Positions 1 to 21,353 of a stretch of 64,000 nucleotides of DNA are shown here, one piece after another (the stretch's first letter is position 1; every line of letters begins with the position of its first letter). The notes under the pieces are model-generated. The model made no database searches. It saw nothing but the letters and a program-made list of their open reading frames with translations, and was not told the DNA's origin. The stretch comes from Asterias rubens. Its lineage: Eukaryota > Echinodermata > Asteroidea > Forcipulatida > Asteriidae. The stretch spans positions 9,460,866-9,524,865 of the forward strand of contig NC_047080.1 of the NCBI RefSeq assembly GCF_902459465.1, in the 5' to 3' direction. Both the position numbers and the translations under genes were made by a program.

Positions 1-3000
1 GCGCTTTATGTTTTGAAAAAAAAATGATATTGGTTGTTGCCTACCAAACGGACATGTGGTATAAACGCAAAATGTATTTAATTGCCAGACATTTCAACCC
101 TAGCCGAGTCTTTCTCAAAGGCTAAAATGACAAGAAAACCTTTGAGAAAGATTCTGCTAGGGTAAAAATGGATTTCTCAAAGAATTAAGACTAGTCTTAT
201 CTCGAGTTAGAACGAGTTACTGGTCCTAACTTAGGACTAGCTTTAATATCTCCTAGTACTAAGTTAGGACTTTCCCTAACTCTTTGTGAAATCGACCCCA
301 AAAGCTATTCATCCATTTCATGAAGAAAATAACTACATGTATCAACAAACATGGTGCTTTTTCTTAAAACTTATACCGGGAAAAAAAGTTTAAGAGTTTT
401 TCTACATACAATCCCAGGTACATTTCTTGAATGTGATGAACAATTTTAAATGGCTTTGTAAATTGCTTTGTTTATGAAGTTAATATGGTCATAAGTTGTA
501 TAAGTAGTTTTCGACCTGGCACAACAATAAGCAAAAATATAAGGAACTGGGGGAGGACAGTTGTCTTAAATACAAACTTAGAATGTGAATGTAATATAAA
601 CCAGAGTACATTATACAACAAAAATTAAACATCATTAAACTGTTAAATATTTTTGTCAAAACACAGAATTATTTACCGAGCAGAATTTGTAGTTCCTTTT
701 TCACAAATAATCTTGAAAATATATTCAGTTGGGTTAATATGTTTTATTAGTCTTTTTGATAAACCATAGAAAAAATATTATGTGGTCCTTACCTAACTAC
801 GAAATTAAGACATTTCTTGATTTTCATTACTTAGTAGGAAAATCAGAAGTACTGATTTACTTAACCTAGATTGTAGTCCCAAATAAGTTCCCTTGGCAAC
901 AATCACCGATCTTGTTTTCACTAGGAAAAAGTACTTCTGCCCCAAATAACTTTACCAGAGTTGTTCTCTTTATTTCTACTTTATTTGTGAGTCCAGCCAC
1001 TACAAAAAGAAACACTTCCAAGATTGACAAACTTAGGGCCAATTTCATAAAGCCGTTAAGCAGTAAATTCTGCTTAGCAATATCATTTGTTAAGCAAGAA
1101 ATGAATGTGGTACCAGTCGCCAATGGTAAATGTAAGGTATTTTGGTTGGTAACCATTTTTTGCTGAGCAAGAGTTTTCTGTGCTTAGATGGTAACCTACT
1201 TTTGCTAAGCAAGAGTTTTCTGTGCTTAGTAACTTTATGAAATTGGGCTCAGATTGTATGTTGTACTGTAAGTGTGACCAATAATTCTACACTAAAAAAG
1301 GGATCGGTGGACTTAAAATTGAAATATATAATAAATTACAAAATTCACCAAGAATAACTTTACACTTCACAAAAATACATGAGGCTCTTATTATATATAC
1401 AGGCATCCACAGGGATTAAAAACTAAAAGCATTCTAGAGGAGTTAAATTATTCACTAAGATCCGTACACTTTGGTATTGAAGAAATAGTGGACAGCAATG
1501 GGGGACCTTTTGGACGCTTAGTGGCAGCAGACTTTACCAGGTGAATCCATTGTTCTTGGTAATGTGCGCATGCTCAAAACTGCACAATCAATTGCTTAGC
1601 AAATTTCTTTGGCTGGCAAACTATTTTTGCTGAGCAAAGACTTTTGGTGCTTACAGGCTTTGTGAAATCGGGCTCAGGTAAGTCTACTCACTCTGCCATC
1701 CAGTGTCAAAAGTCTCCAATTGCAGCATTTTATTCTGACTTCTCGCTTTGTAACTGGGTTTGATCAAACGCCATTCGCTACAAGGTGAGAAAACCATGGA
1801 AAATTTCTTATTCTCCCCACTTCAAGATCCAGATTTAAGCTGTTTTTGTTTGTTTCTCTTCCAATAGACAGGTTCAGAAATCACAATAAAGCCCTAACAA
1901 TCACTTGGGTGAACATAAGAGTTGCTACTTACTACACCATCAACTTGTTTTAGAACCACCACAAATCAAAACAATATTTCTTTGGTTACCCTAATAAACC
2001 AAACATATACATGTACTACAAAAACAAGTGCTTTCAGTTTTTTTGAATAAATATTCTAATCATCTCCGACGAGTGATCTCACAAAAAATTAATAATGCAA
2101 TAAATGGTTGAACATACGATATATTGCCAAGGCCGTTGTACAAAATGACTTTATGTAAAGTAAGCAAGCAAGGTAATTAAGACAGGCCATTTGTTGTTCG
2201 AAAACAATGCAAGCATTTACAAGTGTATCCATTCATCTATTTATCAACAGAATTGGTAATGAGATTAAAGTCAGTGGACACTATTGGTAATTACTCAAAA
2301 TAATTATTAGCATAAAACCTTTCTTGGTGTCGAGTAATGGTATAAAACATTGTGAGAAACGGCTCCCGCTGAAGTGCCATAGTTTTTGAGAAAGAAGTAA
2401 TTTTCCAGGAATTTGATTTCGAGAGCTCAGATTTGGAACTTGAGGTCTCGAAACGCACACAACTTCGTGTGACAAGGGTGTTTTTTCTTTCATTATTATC
2501 TCGTAAGTTCGATGACTGATTGAGCACAAATTTTCACAGGTTTGTTATTTTATGCATAAGTTGAGATACACCAACTGTGAAGGCTCATCTTTGACAATTA
2601 CCAATAGTGTCCACTGCCTTTTCAGAAAGATCACCATACAGGAAGTTAAGATTTCAAATACAGAATCGCCTTTGATTCCCTGGCTGCCACTTCAAAGATT
2701 GTATCGTATACTCAGTTGTGATCCCTGGCTACATGGCAGTTAATTAACAGGTATGTGGCTTCTGACTGTCACCCATGAACAAAGATATTGACAAAGCAGG
2801 GAGACCGCCAATATAGGGCTAGATAGCTCAGTTGGTAGAGCACATCATCCAGAGGTTGTGGTTTCCAATCCCACTCTGGGATTGCAAGGGTCGTTGGTTC
2901 GAATCCCACCCGAGTAACATGTCTGTGATATTTTTTCACAGGACTCGGGAAGTACCGAGTATACAGTGCTAACACACATCGATGTATGGGTAAAAACAAT

Positions 3001-4109
3001 CAATACTCGTTATCCCCGATACAAATTTAACATCTCCTATAATCCCATTCTAGTCAATTTGTCTTTGTTCACCCAACTCGTATATCCAGTCAGTTTCCCT
3101 TGTTGTTTATAAATTGATATTAAATAAATCACAACTACAGAAATACATATTTTACCCTGTCAAACTCAAAAGACATCATTCTGCCCCGATGCTTAATTCT
3201 TAAATGGTTTGATATTTTGTGCTTTGTCGGCTTTTGAGAGACACGAAGGGCCGGCAGAAGCTGATCAGGGCCCAATTTCTTAGAGCTGCTTCAGCACAAA
3301 AAGCAGCTAAGTGCAACAAAATGATAGTGAGAAGGTATTGAATGTTCAGGCTTTGAATTTCGTTTCTGATGGGGCACATCAATTTTCCTCTAGTAAGGGG
3401 CACTTCTATGAGGAAAATTTTAACTTGTATTTAAACTTTCCAAAGGGCACCACAGCAAAACACACAGGGCACCACTGCAATTGCTGTGGGTGCCGTGAGT
3501 TATTTTGAGGCCTGATAGTACATGATGTTCCACGCTTGATTTAGTTTCACCAATGCCAGAAACCATGTCACGCAATGCCTGTAATGGTGTTTATCAATGA
3601 AATTTTCATCAATATTATAATTGGTCAGACTTGAGATATTACCAAACGTGTTCAGAAGAAAACTAAGTGAATACCAAAACAATATGGATGCATTGCTTTG
3701 CAAAAATGTAGCTTCAAGTTTGTTTTGGGACATTGTAGAAAAACCTGGTACAAAAACCTATATGCAATAGTATGACAAGGCCAATGATGTTAGATCTCTT
3801 CCTATTGGTGAAGCCCAGCTTATGGGAGACTTTTGAGACGCTGGTGGCAGTAGACATAACGATCCTTTTTTGCGGCTCTGAACATGCTGCACATGCTCGG
3901 TATTGCGCACATAGATCTGAGCACGCGCATTCCAAAAGTCTCTCATTGGTTAATCCACATTGTTTAAAGGTCAGCCGTGGTGAGTAACAACAAAAGAAGG
4001 AGATTGTTTGTGAGTAAAACCTCAGCAGATTGCGTGGTGCGTTGTCATAGTGACTAAGTTAGCGATGACATCATCGCTAGGGAGTTCTTATTGACTATGA
4101 GGTTCTGCT
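1..4109. other. repeat-rich flank, probably including the STX6 3' UTR
   Basis: No coding exon is supported. The part just below 4110 is presumably the syntaxin-6 3' UTR, but I could not place its poly(A) site. The rest holds an AGTTAGGACTAG palindrome (about 168-299), copies of a 'TTTCATAAAGC...GCTTAGCA' repeat (about 1037-1250 and 1590-1680), a TTAA MITE (2269-2619), a tRNA-headed SINE-like repeat (about 2817-3033), a 'GGGCACCAC' repeat (about 3240-3510) and an inverted-repeat element (about 3810-3945). Short open frames here have no recognisable domains. Confidence 0.6.
2269..2619 (+). mobile_element. TTAA MITE family A
   Basis: Ends AGTCAGTGGACACTATTGG and CCAATAGTGTCCACTGCCT; TTAA on the left (2265-2268), decayed on the right. 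The inner palindrome is partly degraded. Confidence 0.88.
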
Positions 4110-7100
4110 TCATATCGGTAGAAAGAACAGGATAAGTACTATGATCATGATGACGATTAAGACCAAGATGGCGATCCATTGTCTTCGATCTATCAAAAAA
4201 AAAAAAAAAAAAAAAGTAATCAATCTTGGAAGATGTTTTCTTATTGAAATTTGATGTAAAACTCTACAAAACTGTATGGCTTGTAGCTCAATGTTTACCA
4301 GTCTAGAATTTATATCCTGAGACCAGAGTCTAAATGAGAAATAACTTCCTACAAAGCTGACCATATAAACTGTTGTTACTTGAACAAGCACTAGAGAAAG
4401 TTTCTTTATACATTTGATACTCAACAGAATTAAAGACAATGGACACTATTGCTAATTGTCAAAGACCAGTATTATCTCAACAGTGTATCTCTTACCAGTG
4501 TATCTCAACATATGCATAAAATAACAAGCCTGTGAAAATTTGAGCTCAATTGGTCATCGAAGTTGCGAGATAACAATGAAAGAAAAAACACCCTGGATTA
4601 GGGCCACTGATTTTCCGCGATCGCGGAAAACGGACGGAATTCGCGGAATCCGCCCTTTGAAACGGAAAACGGGATTTCAGAAAAAAATTTTTTTTTTTTT
4701 TTTCTTGACGCCAAAACTATTGAAATTGCATTTTTTATTAAGATTCTTTTTGTTAAACTAAAAAGGCATCAGAAATCAGACCATTAAAAAGTACGAGATC
4801 GTAACCGTGGATCATTCTGTTCTACTTCACACCATCCTCAATGTTTACACACATGATGTACACACGTTGTTAACATGGTTAAGCGAAGGGCATTATTCGC
4901 GGCACGTTTTAAACATTTTTTGTTCACCCAAATTGCATTTTCTCCCTCTCTTTTACCAACAATAATACACAAACTAGCTTACCTATGATCTATAAGAACA
5001 CATACAATGTTTTTTCATCTCGGAAAGGTCTAAAATAAAACCGTAAACTGTCAACATTCTGTCGCCAAAGCGAAAACAAAATGGCTGACATTTTGTTTGT
5101 GGATGGAGAATGGTCACGTCCATAGACTTGTTCCCAAGTCTTTGATCATGCTGAAACAGCGCCCTCTTGTGGATACACTCCTGTCATTAGCCTACAATGT
5201 GGCTAATGCAGAGAATCAACTGCAGTTTTAGACTTGGAATCAAGTCTATCACATCATGTGCATTGATACTGCAGTCACAGTGCAACCTTTTTAGAACAGC
5301 AGTATACAAAATAATCCACAATTATAAAAAAAAGTATTTTTTTGAAATTTGTCAGTTCAAATGAACATTTTACGAAGTCAACAGTGCAACTTATCTCAAA
5401 TTGATTTTTATAAGTGTGTCCCTGGGTATTAAACAACCTTTTATCTAATTAAAAAAACATGGAACGGAATTTTTTGTGCCTGAAACGGAATTCATGTTTT
5501 TGCCAAACGGAATTTGCACTTTTCTGAAACGGAAAATCAGTGGCCCTACTGGATACACGAAGTTGTGTGCTTTCAGATGCTTGATTTCGAGACCTCAAAT
5601 TCTAAATCTGAGGTCTCGAAATCAAATTCGTGAAAAATTACTTCTTTCTCGAAAACTACGTCGCTTCAGAGGGAGCCATTTTTCACAATGTTTTATACTA
5701 TCAACCTCTCCCCATTACTCATTACCAAGTAAGGTTTTATGCTAATAACTATTTTGAGTAATTACCAATAGTGTCCACTGCCTTTAAACATTACACTTTG
5801 TCTTCTGGGTTTAAACTAAGTTGACAAGAACTTCAAACAGACCAGAATCCAATTTCATGGCTGTGCTTACCGTAAGAAAAGATTCAGCGCCGACAGAATA
5901 AGGGAGTTCCACGCTTACGTCAACGTGTTTCTCAGATTAACTAGGCATTCTTCGCTTACAAAGAAATTTGGTGATTGCACAGTTAAGCGGAGAATGGTGA
6001 TTGTAAGTGATTTCGGCAGTAAGCAGGGCCATGAAAATGGGCCCTGTCGACATGTATTCTAAAAGTAACTAATAGATACTGACCACTGGACATGTGTGTT
6101 ACTTTGGCCATCTTCTTCATAACTGCGTCTAGTTTGGTTTCTGTATTCTCCATTTCAGTGTGGAAGTCATCTAACATACTGGCAGAAAGAAAACAAACAA
6201 ATATTTTTCAAATGACAGGTAGTTTCCTTGACAAGTTTAGAAAAAAAGTCAGATTGTTATTTAACATTAATAATAATATTAATACAGCATTTGTAAGGCA
6301 CATTTTCCTGTAAGCAATTCAAAAGTGCTGGTCTAGTAGAAGTTAGAGGAACCTTATAGAATTGGTTTTGGTAGCAAAACAGTTGCTGGCAGTCTAAGCA
6401 CTTGATGTAATCCACCATTACATAAACTGACAAACCTGTAGAAATTTGAGATCGATTGGCCATCTGGGTCACGAAAAGTGAAAACGGATTACAAATTTTG
6501 CATTGCATCGATACCAAAACAAAAATGAATAAAACCCTCACTGAGCAATAACTTCAAAACAAGAAATTAGATTATTTATTTCTCATCTAATATAAAATTT
6601 CAGACAGAATTATTTCAAGGGATGTTTTCTACCATCACCATCATTAGACCCTGTAAGTTTTATGTAAATCTGTGATCTTCACGGTTTTTGTTTCTTACCA
6701 ATTCTGTAACGTTCCTTTTAAGAGTAAAAGTATTGTCAAATTGTTGGGAAAGCAAGCATGAACAAGTGTGTTTTAAGTTTCTGCTGGAAGAGAGTGATGT
6801 TGTGCATTTGTCTGAGGTCTTCGTGAAGTGAATTCCAGAGACTTTGTGCTATGTTGGAAAAGACCCTATCCTCGTCACTGGCCAAGCAAGTTCGAGGAAC
6901 ATGATAGATCTCAGGCCTGGTCTAGATTATTTGATTTATTCCATCTTCTTTAACCATAGTAGCCCCATCAGTTATCAAAGAACTGTTCCCCCTGGAGGCC
7001 CAGGGGTGGATATCACAAAGAGTTAAGACTAGTCTTATCTCTAGTTAGCACGAGTTAAGGCTGAGTCACACTGCAGCGATAGGGCCTAACGAAATGGAGA

Positions 7101-10100
7101 ATCAGATTAGAATGCGTTCTTTTTGCGTCGTGATTGTTATCATTTTCGTTGTCGCTGCAGTGTGACTCTGCCTTTACTCCTAACTTAGGTCTTAAGTTTT
7201 TTAATAATATCTCTTAGGACTAGTCCTAAGTTAGGTCTAGCCCTAACTCTTTGTGAAATTGGCCCCTGGGGTCACATTGAAAAAGTACACAATTACTAAG
7301 CCTGCAGCTGGTTTCACGAAACGCTAGGATTAATCCTAACTCGAGTTAGGACGAGTAAACGGTCCTAACTTAAGATGGGTTCAATGCGTCCTACGTATTT
7401 GGATACGGAACTGAACCCGCCCTAAGTCCTAAGATTAATCCTAAGTTAGGAAGAGTTTGGTGAAATCGACGGCTGGGCGACTAGTGGAGATTAATACTCG
7501 GTTAGCTGCGCCCCAATTGTTCACGACTTGACATACATGTAGCAATCAATAGTCGCGACTTTGACACTAGTCACCCATGCTTAAGCAATAGTACAATAGG
7601 TCTAAAATTAAAATAAAAAGCACCGAGCTCAAAAAGGACACAAAATCTTTACAAAAAATTAAATTCAAAATAAATATTTACTTACACTGCTTGTTCATCC
7701 AGTTCGTTTCCTATTGTCTGTCCCATGTGTTTTAACACACCAACGCTATCGGCTACTCTAACGATATTATCATCCTGGGCTTCAATTAACATCTGCATGA
7801 GAAACAACCAACCAGTCAAAGATATTTAATGAATGTTAGTTTTGCATCAGGGATAAAGAATGTAACAGGGTGTTTTAAAATGTTGTCAAAACTCTTAATC
7901 ATTTTTTGAACTTAGATAAAAAATTATAAAAAATTAAATGAAAAACCATTGTTTACCTGTTGCTGTTGCCGTGATTCGTCAATATAATTCTGATTATTCT
8001 CTTCTATTTCATTGTCGAGTTTGCTGTACTTTCCTTGCGATTTACTTGGGCCATTATTCATCAATGCCTTTTGAGAAAAAAAAAATACACATAGAAAATG
8101 TTATACGCAAAACCTTGCTGAAAACATGCTAAAAACTTGATATCGCAAATACAAAGAATGAATGGGAAATTCTTAACAGGGCCAAATTCATGGCTCTGCT
8201 TACGCTCAGGTTGGCAGGGAATATTTGTTGTGTGCGTGCATAGTCCACAATACTAGGTATTCTTCGCTTGATACACAGCTAGCACAGAAATTCGGCACTT
8301 GTCATGTAAGCAGAGTATGGTGATCAGAAGCGCAGCACTCGGCGGTAAGCAGAGCCATGAAATTGGAAAGTTAGGACTATCACAGTGGGTTCTTATGATA
8401 CCAAGTCGAGAAAAAAAAAAGCTGCCCTCGATTGTGATGAAGCGCTAAATATATACCTCAATCTTTCGGCCTATAAGCCGCGCTGTGTATAAGACACAGA
8501 AGACTTTCTGGGTGGCAAAATTAAGGTATAAGACGTGGTTTATACACAAAAGATTACGGCATAAAAACGGGTTACTATTTTATAATTTATTATCAATATA
8601 AACCACAAGGGTAACTGACTGGGTAAATTATGATTTTTGGGGGTTGAACAAAGAATTGACAAGAGTGGGATTCGAACCAACGACTCCCTGATTAACGTGC
8701 TGGCGCTCTATTAACTGAGCTATCTACCCCTTAATTGGCAGTGTCCCTATTTTGTCAATATCTTTGTTCGGGGGTGCCAGTCAGAAGCCATACAAACGTT
8801 AACTGCTGTGTAGCCGGGGATCACACCCAAATTACAATACAACCTGGGAAGCGGCAGCCAGGGGATCACCTTAAGGGGATGCAACTTTTTGTTACAGATA
8901 TCAATATAAACCACATAATTTATTTTAACGTTACCTGCCGACTCCTCTTCTCTTCTCTTGTTCTGGTACTTGGACTGGCCATGTGGTCTTTCATTTCTTG
9001 CATTTTCCTTTTGGTGTCAGTGACGAACTGTCGTCTTATCTCTAACTCACTTCCTTCTAGCTTAAACTTCCTTGGATTTGCTTCAACAATACGTAAAGGG
9101 TTGATAGTTAAGGAATAAGTAATTCTGTAACTTACTTACTGACATAAAAGGAAGATTTGATATAACTTTACCCGGTTTGTCAAGTTAGCTCAGTTTTAAG
9201 AAAAGTTGGGGTTCGAATCTGGTCATGACACTTGCGCCCTTGAAAAGGGCACTTTACCATAATTGCTTCATAAAAAATTGGGAAGATATAACATAAGTTT
9301 ACCAGGTTTCAGAGTAGCTCAGTTTTAAGAAAAATATGAAATATAGTGGCGTGCCTAGTTCACCGAACCCAAGCTCTGGTTTTGTCAGCAGTAGAGTGTG
9401 GGTTCGGTACCTGGTCATGACACTTGTGCCCCTTAAGCAAGGCATTAACCATATAATTGCTTCGTAAAAAGTTGGAAAGGTAGTGCATTCTTCTATCAGC
9501 CAGGCTCCTAGTGGATGATACCCATGCCTACATCCTTACGGACTGTGAAGGGGGTTTCAGCCCCAAGAGTAGGTGGCAACGTGCCCCTGGTGACAGTTGA
9601 TTTGGGTTGATAACCACAATCGGTTAAAAATGATAATAATAATATTGAAGTCTTATAGCGCACGTAGTCCAGCCCTCACCTTGCAGTGGCCATCCGGACT
9701 AGTGATTGGCAGTCTCTCATAAATACAAAAAGAAAGGAATTGAACTGCCTCTAGTCACCCTGCTAGCTCGGTGGTCCAGTGATAAGATATCTGCTTTAGC
9801 AAAGCAAAGGCCATGGGTATAAATCCCATCCTAGTGATTTGCCTGTGAGTTTTTTGCAGCACTTGGGAAAGTACGCCTACTGAGTATACAGTGCTTCATA
9901 CACATCTGTGTAACTGTAAAGGCCGGTTTGTAGTCGGTCGCACGATCATAACAACACACAGTTTATAGGCCTCAGCAATGACTATCAAATGATTTTTTTT
10001 AGGATTGCGCATCAGGGTTTCCATTGTGCGACCTTAGCGCAACTGACTATAAACCGGCCTTAAGGGTAATTTTTAAATTTTTTTATTTATGGAAATAATT

Positions 10101-11435
10101 TATCTTGATTAGTTGTCTTGTAAGGATATCAATGGTCTCTTCCAAGTCTTCAAGATCCCACTCGATACTCCTGAGGCTATTACGGAGTTCATTTGTCGTC
10201 CAGTCATACTCTTCTTTGCCGACTGAGTTGGAGTCGTCTAGAAGTTCACACCATCGTTGGTAAAGACCTTCTGATGTGTTCACAGCCTTCTCTACCTCTC
10301 TGTATTAAAAAAAAATAATAATCACTATCATTTTTTGTAATGGCTGAGAAACTTTGAAAGTGAAACTGACCCAAAAATAGCCGCCTAGTACCCTTTCAAT
10401 AAGAAACCTAAGCCTTAACACCTTTACAGCAACAACTTGCTTGTTTGTTTATTTTAGAGTTTTTGATTGTGGTCCAGTTGGCGTAGTAGTATCTTTCCAC
10501 GCCTACCACCTCTAGGACCATGGTTTGAGGGTTGCCTGGGGCACTGTGAGGATTGGGTTTTCAGTCCCTACCTGACTGTGTGGGGTTTCTAATATTTTCT
10601 AAAATGTAACAAACATTTCTAAGAACAAATTCTGTATCCAACCGCCACTTTTCTAAATATTAATAACTGAGAAACGTTGTCAGTGACACTGACAAGACAA
10701 TAGCGGCCTACTTCAATTCATGGAATGATTTGTGGGATTGTGAATGATAAATTATTCCCTTTGCTTTACAAAATGTCCTTGTCAGACGGACCTCTCGCGC
10801 AGTCCTGCCCAAAAAAAGGAACTAAACATGAGTGCAGCGAGCAGCGTTGTAATTGTTAAGCATGACAAGAAATAAGAGATCAGCAGCGAACAGGGTCCGA
10901 GCGAGGAGAGTAGGGTTAACTTTCCGTATGGCGCCACCACCTTTCTTCACTAATTTTACAAAAAGGTAAATTAGATACTATATTATTTCATATCGAATGA
11001 TAAAGTGGTGGCACCATACGGAAACTTTTCCGAGAGTAGACCCAAATAAACAATAAAAAGAAAATGGCTTATTTTTCATGATTTCTTATTGACTTTGCAG
11101 AAATCCAACTTTGCCTCTTGATTGAGTCTTTTTCTTTATTTGTCAAAATGTAAATTTCTGTCAACCCAGGTAAAGATTTAATTTGAACAAAATTAAGGGT
11201 GGTTTAGAGGCGACCAAGTATGGAATTAACCGCAGTTTGTTTTGTTATGAAAAATGAACACGTCAATCAAGCCGCAATCAAGACCTTTAACAAAATACCG
11301 CAACTGGCTGGTCAATACACAATTTACGCGTCTTGCCAATATCAAGAATATGGGTCACAAAACGGCAACAAAAAACTGCTAAAATATCCTTCATACTTAC
11401 TCCTTCACCACGAAGAAAGGATCTTCTAAAGACAT
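4110..11435 (-). CDS. STX6: syntaxin-6, Golgi/endosome Qc-SNARE (7 coding exons, 251 aa)
   Basis: Exons in transcript order: 11401-11435, 10130-10299, 8935-9092, 7957-8067, 7686-7792, 6084-6178, 4110-4189. All phases close, giving 251 aa (human syntaxin-6 has 255). The N-terminus [11 protein letters not shown] matches the family. An N-terminal helical bundle covers about residues 5-110, including [20 protein letters not shown] at about 44-63. The SNARE helix runs about 160-224, with Q192 as likely zero-layer glutamine, followed by RRQW and a C-terminal membrane anchor (about 230-248). YSKL at 135-138 fits the YxxPhi sorting motif that lies near this place in mammalian syntaxin-6. Known family role: trans-Golgi and endosome fusion as a Qc-SNARE. 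Exons 2 and 3 are separated by an AT-AC intron. The gene is head-to-head with WDR47. Syntaxin-10 is a vertebrate duplicate, so syntaxin-6 is the better name. Confidence 0.95.
4434..5783 (-). mobile_element. TTAA MITE family A holding a 950-bp insertion
   Basis: Outer MITE with TTAA both sides (4430-4433, 5784-5787). Its arms are separated by a different element at 4599-5548. Removing that element and one 6-bp CTGGAT leaves a normal-length MITE. Intron 6 of STX6. Confidence 0.9.
4599..5548. mobile_element. 950-bp element nested inside a MITE
   Basis: Terminal inverted repeats TAGGGCCACTGATTTTCCG and CGGAAAATCAGTGGCCCTA (19 bp, perfect). CTGGAT flanks both sides (4593-4598 and 5549-5554) as a 6-bp target duplication. 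The interior repeats CGGAATT / AACGGAA motifs near both ends and holds no transposase-like frame. Confidence 0.88.
9093..10129 (-). other. STX6: U12-type AT-AC intron in STX6
   Basis: The intron between coding exons 2 and 3 has no usable GT donor at the required place. On the minus strand it starts ATATCCTTAC at 10129, close to the U12 AT-AC donor consensus ATATCCTTT. It ends with a perfect branch site TTCCTTAAC followed by ...CCCTTTAC, with the last intron base at 9093. The branch A lies about 15 nt before the terminal AC. Splicing there joins codon G|GT (Gly69), keeps the frame, and reads ...[14 protein letters not shown], matching human ...[14 protein letters not shown]. The two splice sites, the branch site and the reading frame agree. 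Confidence 0.88.
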
Positions 11436-11915
11436 TGTGACAATCTGGATGCGGTCATGTGTTTATCTATAAATTATACTGATTAAAATACTACTTTTGT
11501 AACCAAAATTGTTTTCGTTTAAGGAGGGCCATCGTCCGTAAATCTGCCCAAGTCCTTTGCCTATTCTAATCGGAAACAATGACGTCATCGTTCTAGTTCA
11601 GAGAATTCTGACAGAAAAATCCTTAAAATGAATCATTTTTAACTTATAATTTTTCTTTCCCTGCACGTTACCATCAATAAACATTAGATAATGTCTTTAT
11701 TTACGATAAAACAACTCATAATAGGTCATATTTGACAGAAAATGTCAAAAAGCAGTTTCTTATTTGACCCTTGACCCAGAAATTACCGAAGCATACATTT
11801 TTGTCAAACACATTTGCATGACGGGAAGTGAATGATGGCGGCGCCCTAACTGAATAATTTGTCATCGGCAAAGAATCATTGAAATTCGATCAAATTGAGG
11901 AGTGTTTTTAAAGAA
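11436..11915. promoter_or_regulatory. shared STX6/WDR47 promoter and WDR47 5' untranslated exon
   Basis: The STX6 start codon faces left at 11435. A WDR47 leader exon ends at 11915 before GTAAGT, so the two genes fire apart from under 500 bp. A full CRE/ATF palindrome TGACGTCA lies at 11580-11587. An ETS-like ACGGGAAGTG (11821-11830) sits next to GATGGCGGC (about 11834-11842), a YY1-like motif common at TATA-less start sites. I see no TATA box. The exact start sites and the 5' end of the WDR47 leader exon are not visible from sequence alone. Confidence 0.6.
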
Positions 11916-12563
11916 GTAAGTATTACATTGAACATAAAACTGTTATATTACCATAACCTTTTAAAATCTACAACGCATTTTATCTTATTTGATTTTTAAT
12001 TTTTTTTAAAAGCATTTCACATGTTTTGTTGATTGAATGATTCATTTTCAATTTCATGTTGTCATTTGACATTTTCATTTTGTCAGTTTGTTGTTATTTA
12101 TTGACGCCTTATTGAAACTTTTCCAAAATTTATAAAGAAATGGAATGCTTTCAGATACATTTTGAAATAAAATAGCAGTTCTATGTTATTAGTTAATCAA
12201 TTGTGCATCATGATGTGTGACGATGAGCAAAAGAAAAGCTGGAAATTGAAAAACAAATCTCGTTTTGTAAATGTTATTGTAAATGATTGCTTTTATAAAT
12301 ATTATTTTTTTATTATTTCTTATTTTCTTTTTAACTGATTGAATGAATACATAATAATAATGGTTTGTTCATGTTCACACATTTGAATGTTGTTGTTGTT
12401 TGCAGTAGTTCAACTACAACTAATGTAGCTGTCAGGTGATGATCATCAGTTATCGGCTTTTAGTTAGTGGACCGATGTTTTTAAAATTTACTATTGTTGA
12501 TTATTGAGTTATATTATTATACTAAACAAAATAATAATCACCTTTTCTCTTCTTTTTTTTCAG
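11916..12563 (+). other. WDR47: WDR47 intron 1 (5' UTR intron)
   Basis: A donor GTAAGTATT at 11916 and an acceptor TTCTTTTTTTTCAG ending at 12563 bracket an AT-rich intron with no recognised repeat. The second exon adds about 128 nt of leader before the ATG at 12692. The donor and acceptor are strong, but joining them is inferred. Confidence 0.65.
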
Positions 12564-12691
12564 ATTATGTTTTCTATATACAAATGAAGTTATCCGGAAC
12601 AACATACGAGGCTGCTTTCAATTGAAAAAAAACAAAAAAAAACATTGTATTTTCTAAAGTTAAACTTGTCTGCGACAGACTCATTGCAATC

Positions 12692-21353
<8,662 letters not shown>

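Noticed and set aside
2819-2893. possible tRNA gene (TAGCTCAGTTGGTAGAG plus GGTTCGAATCCC)
   Set aside because: A and B boxes are present, but no cloverleaf acceptor or anticodon stem forms and the same body repeats elsewhere; it is a SINE-like head.
10083-10129. extension of STX6 exon 2 past 10130
   Set aside because: Reads TRQLIKIN with no family match; the AT-AC splice restores the conserved sequence.
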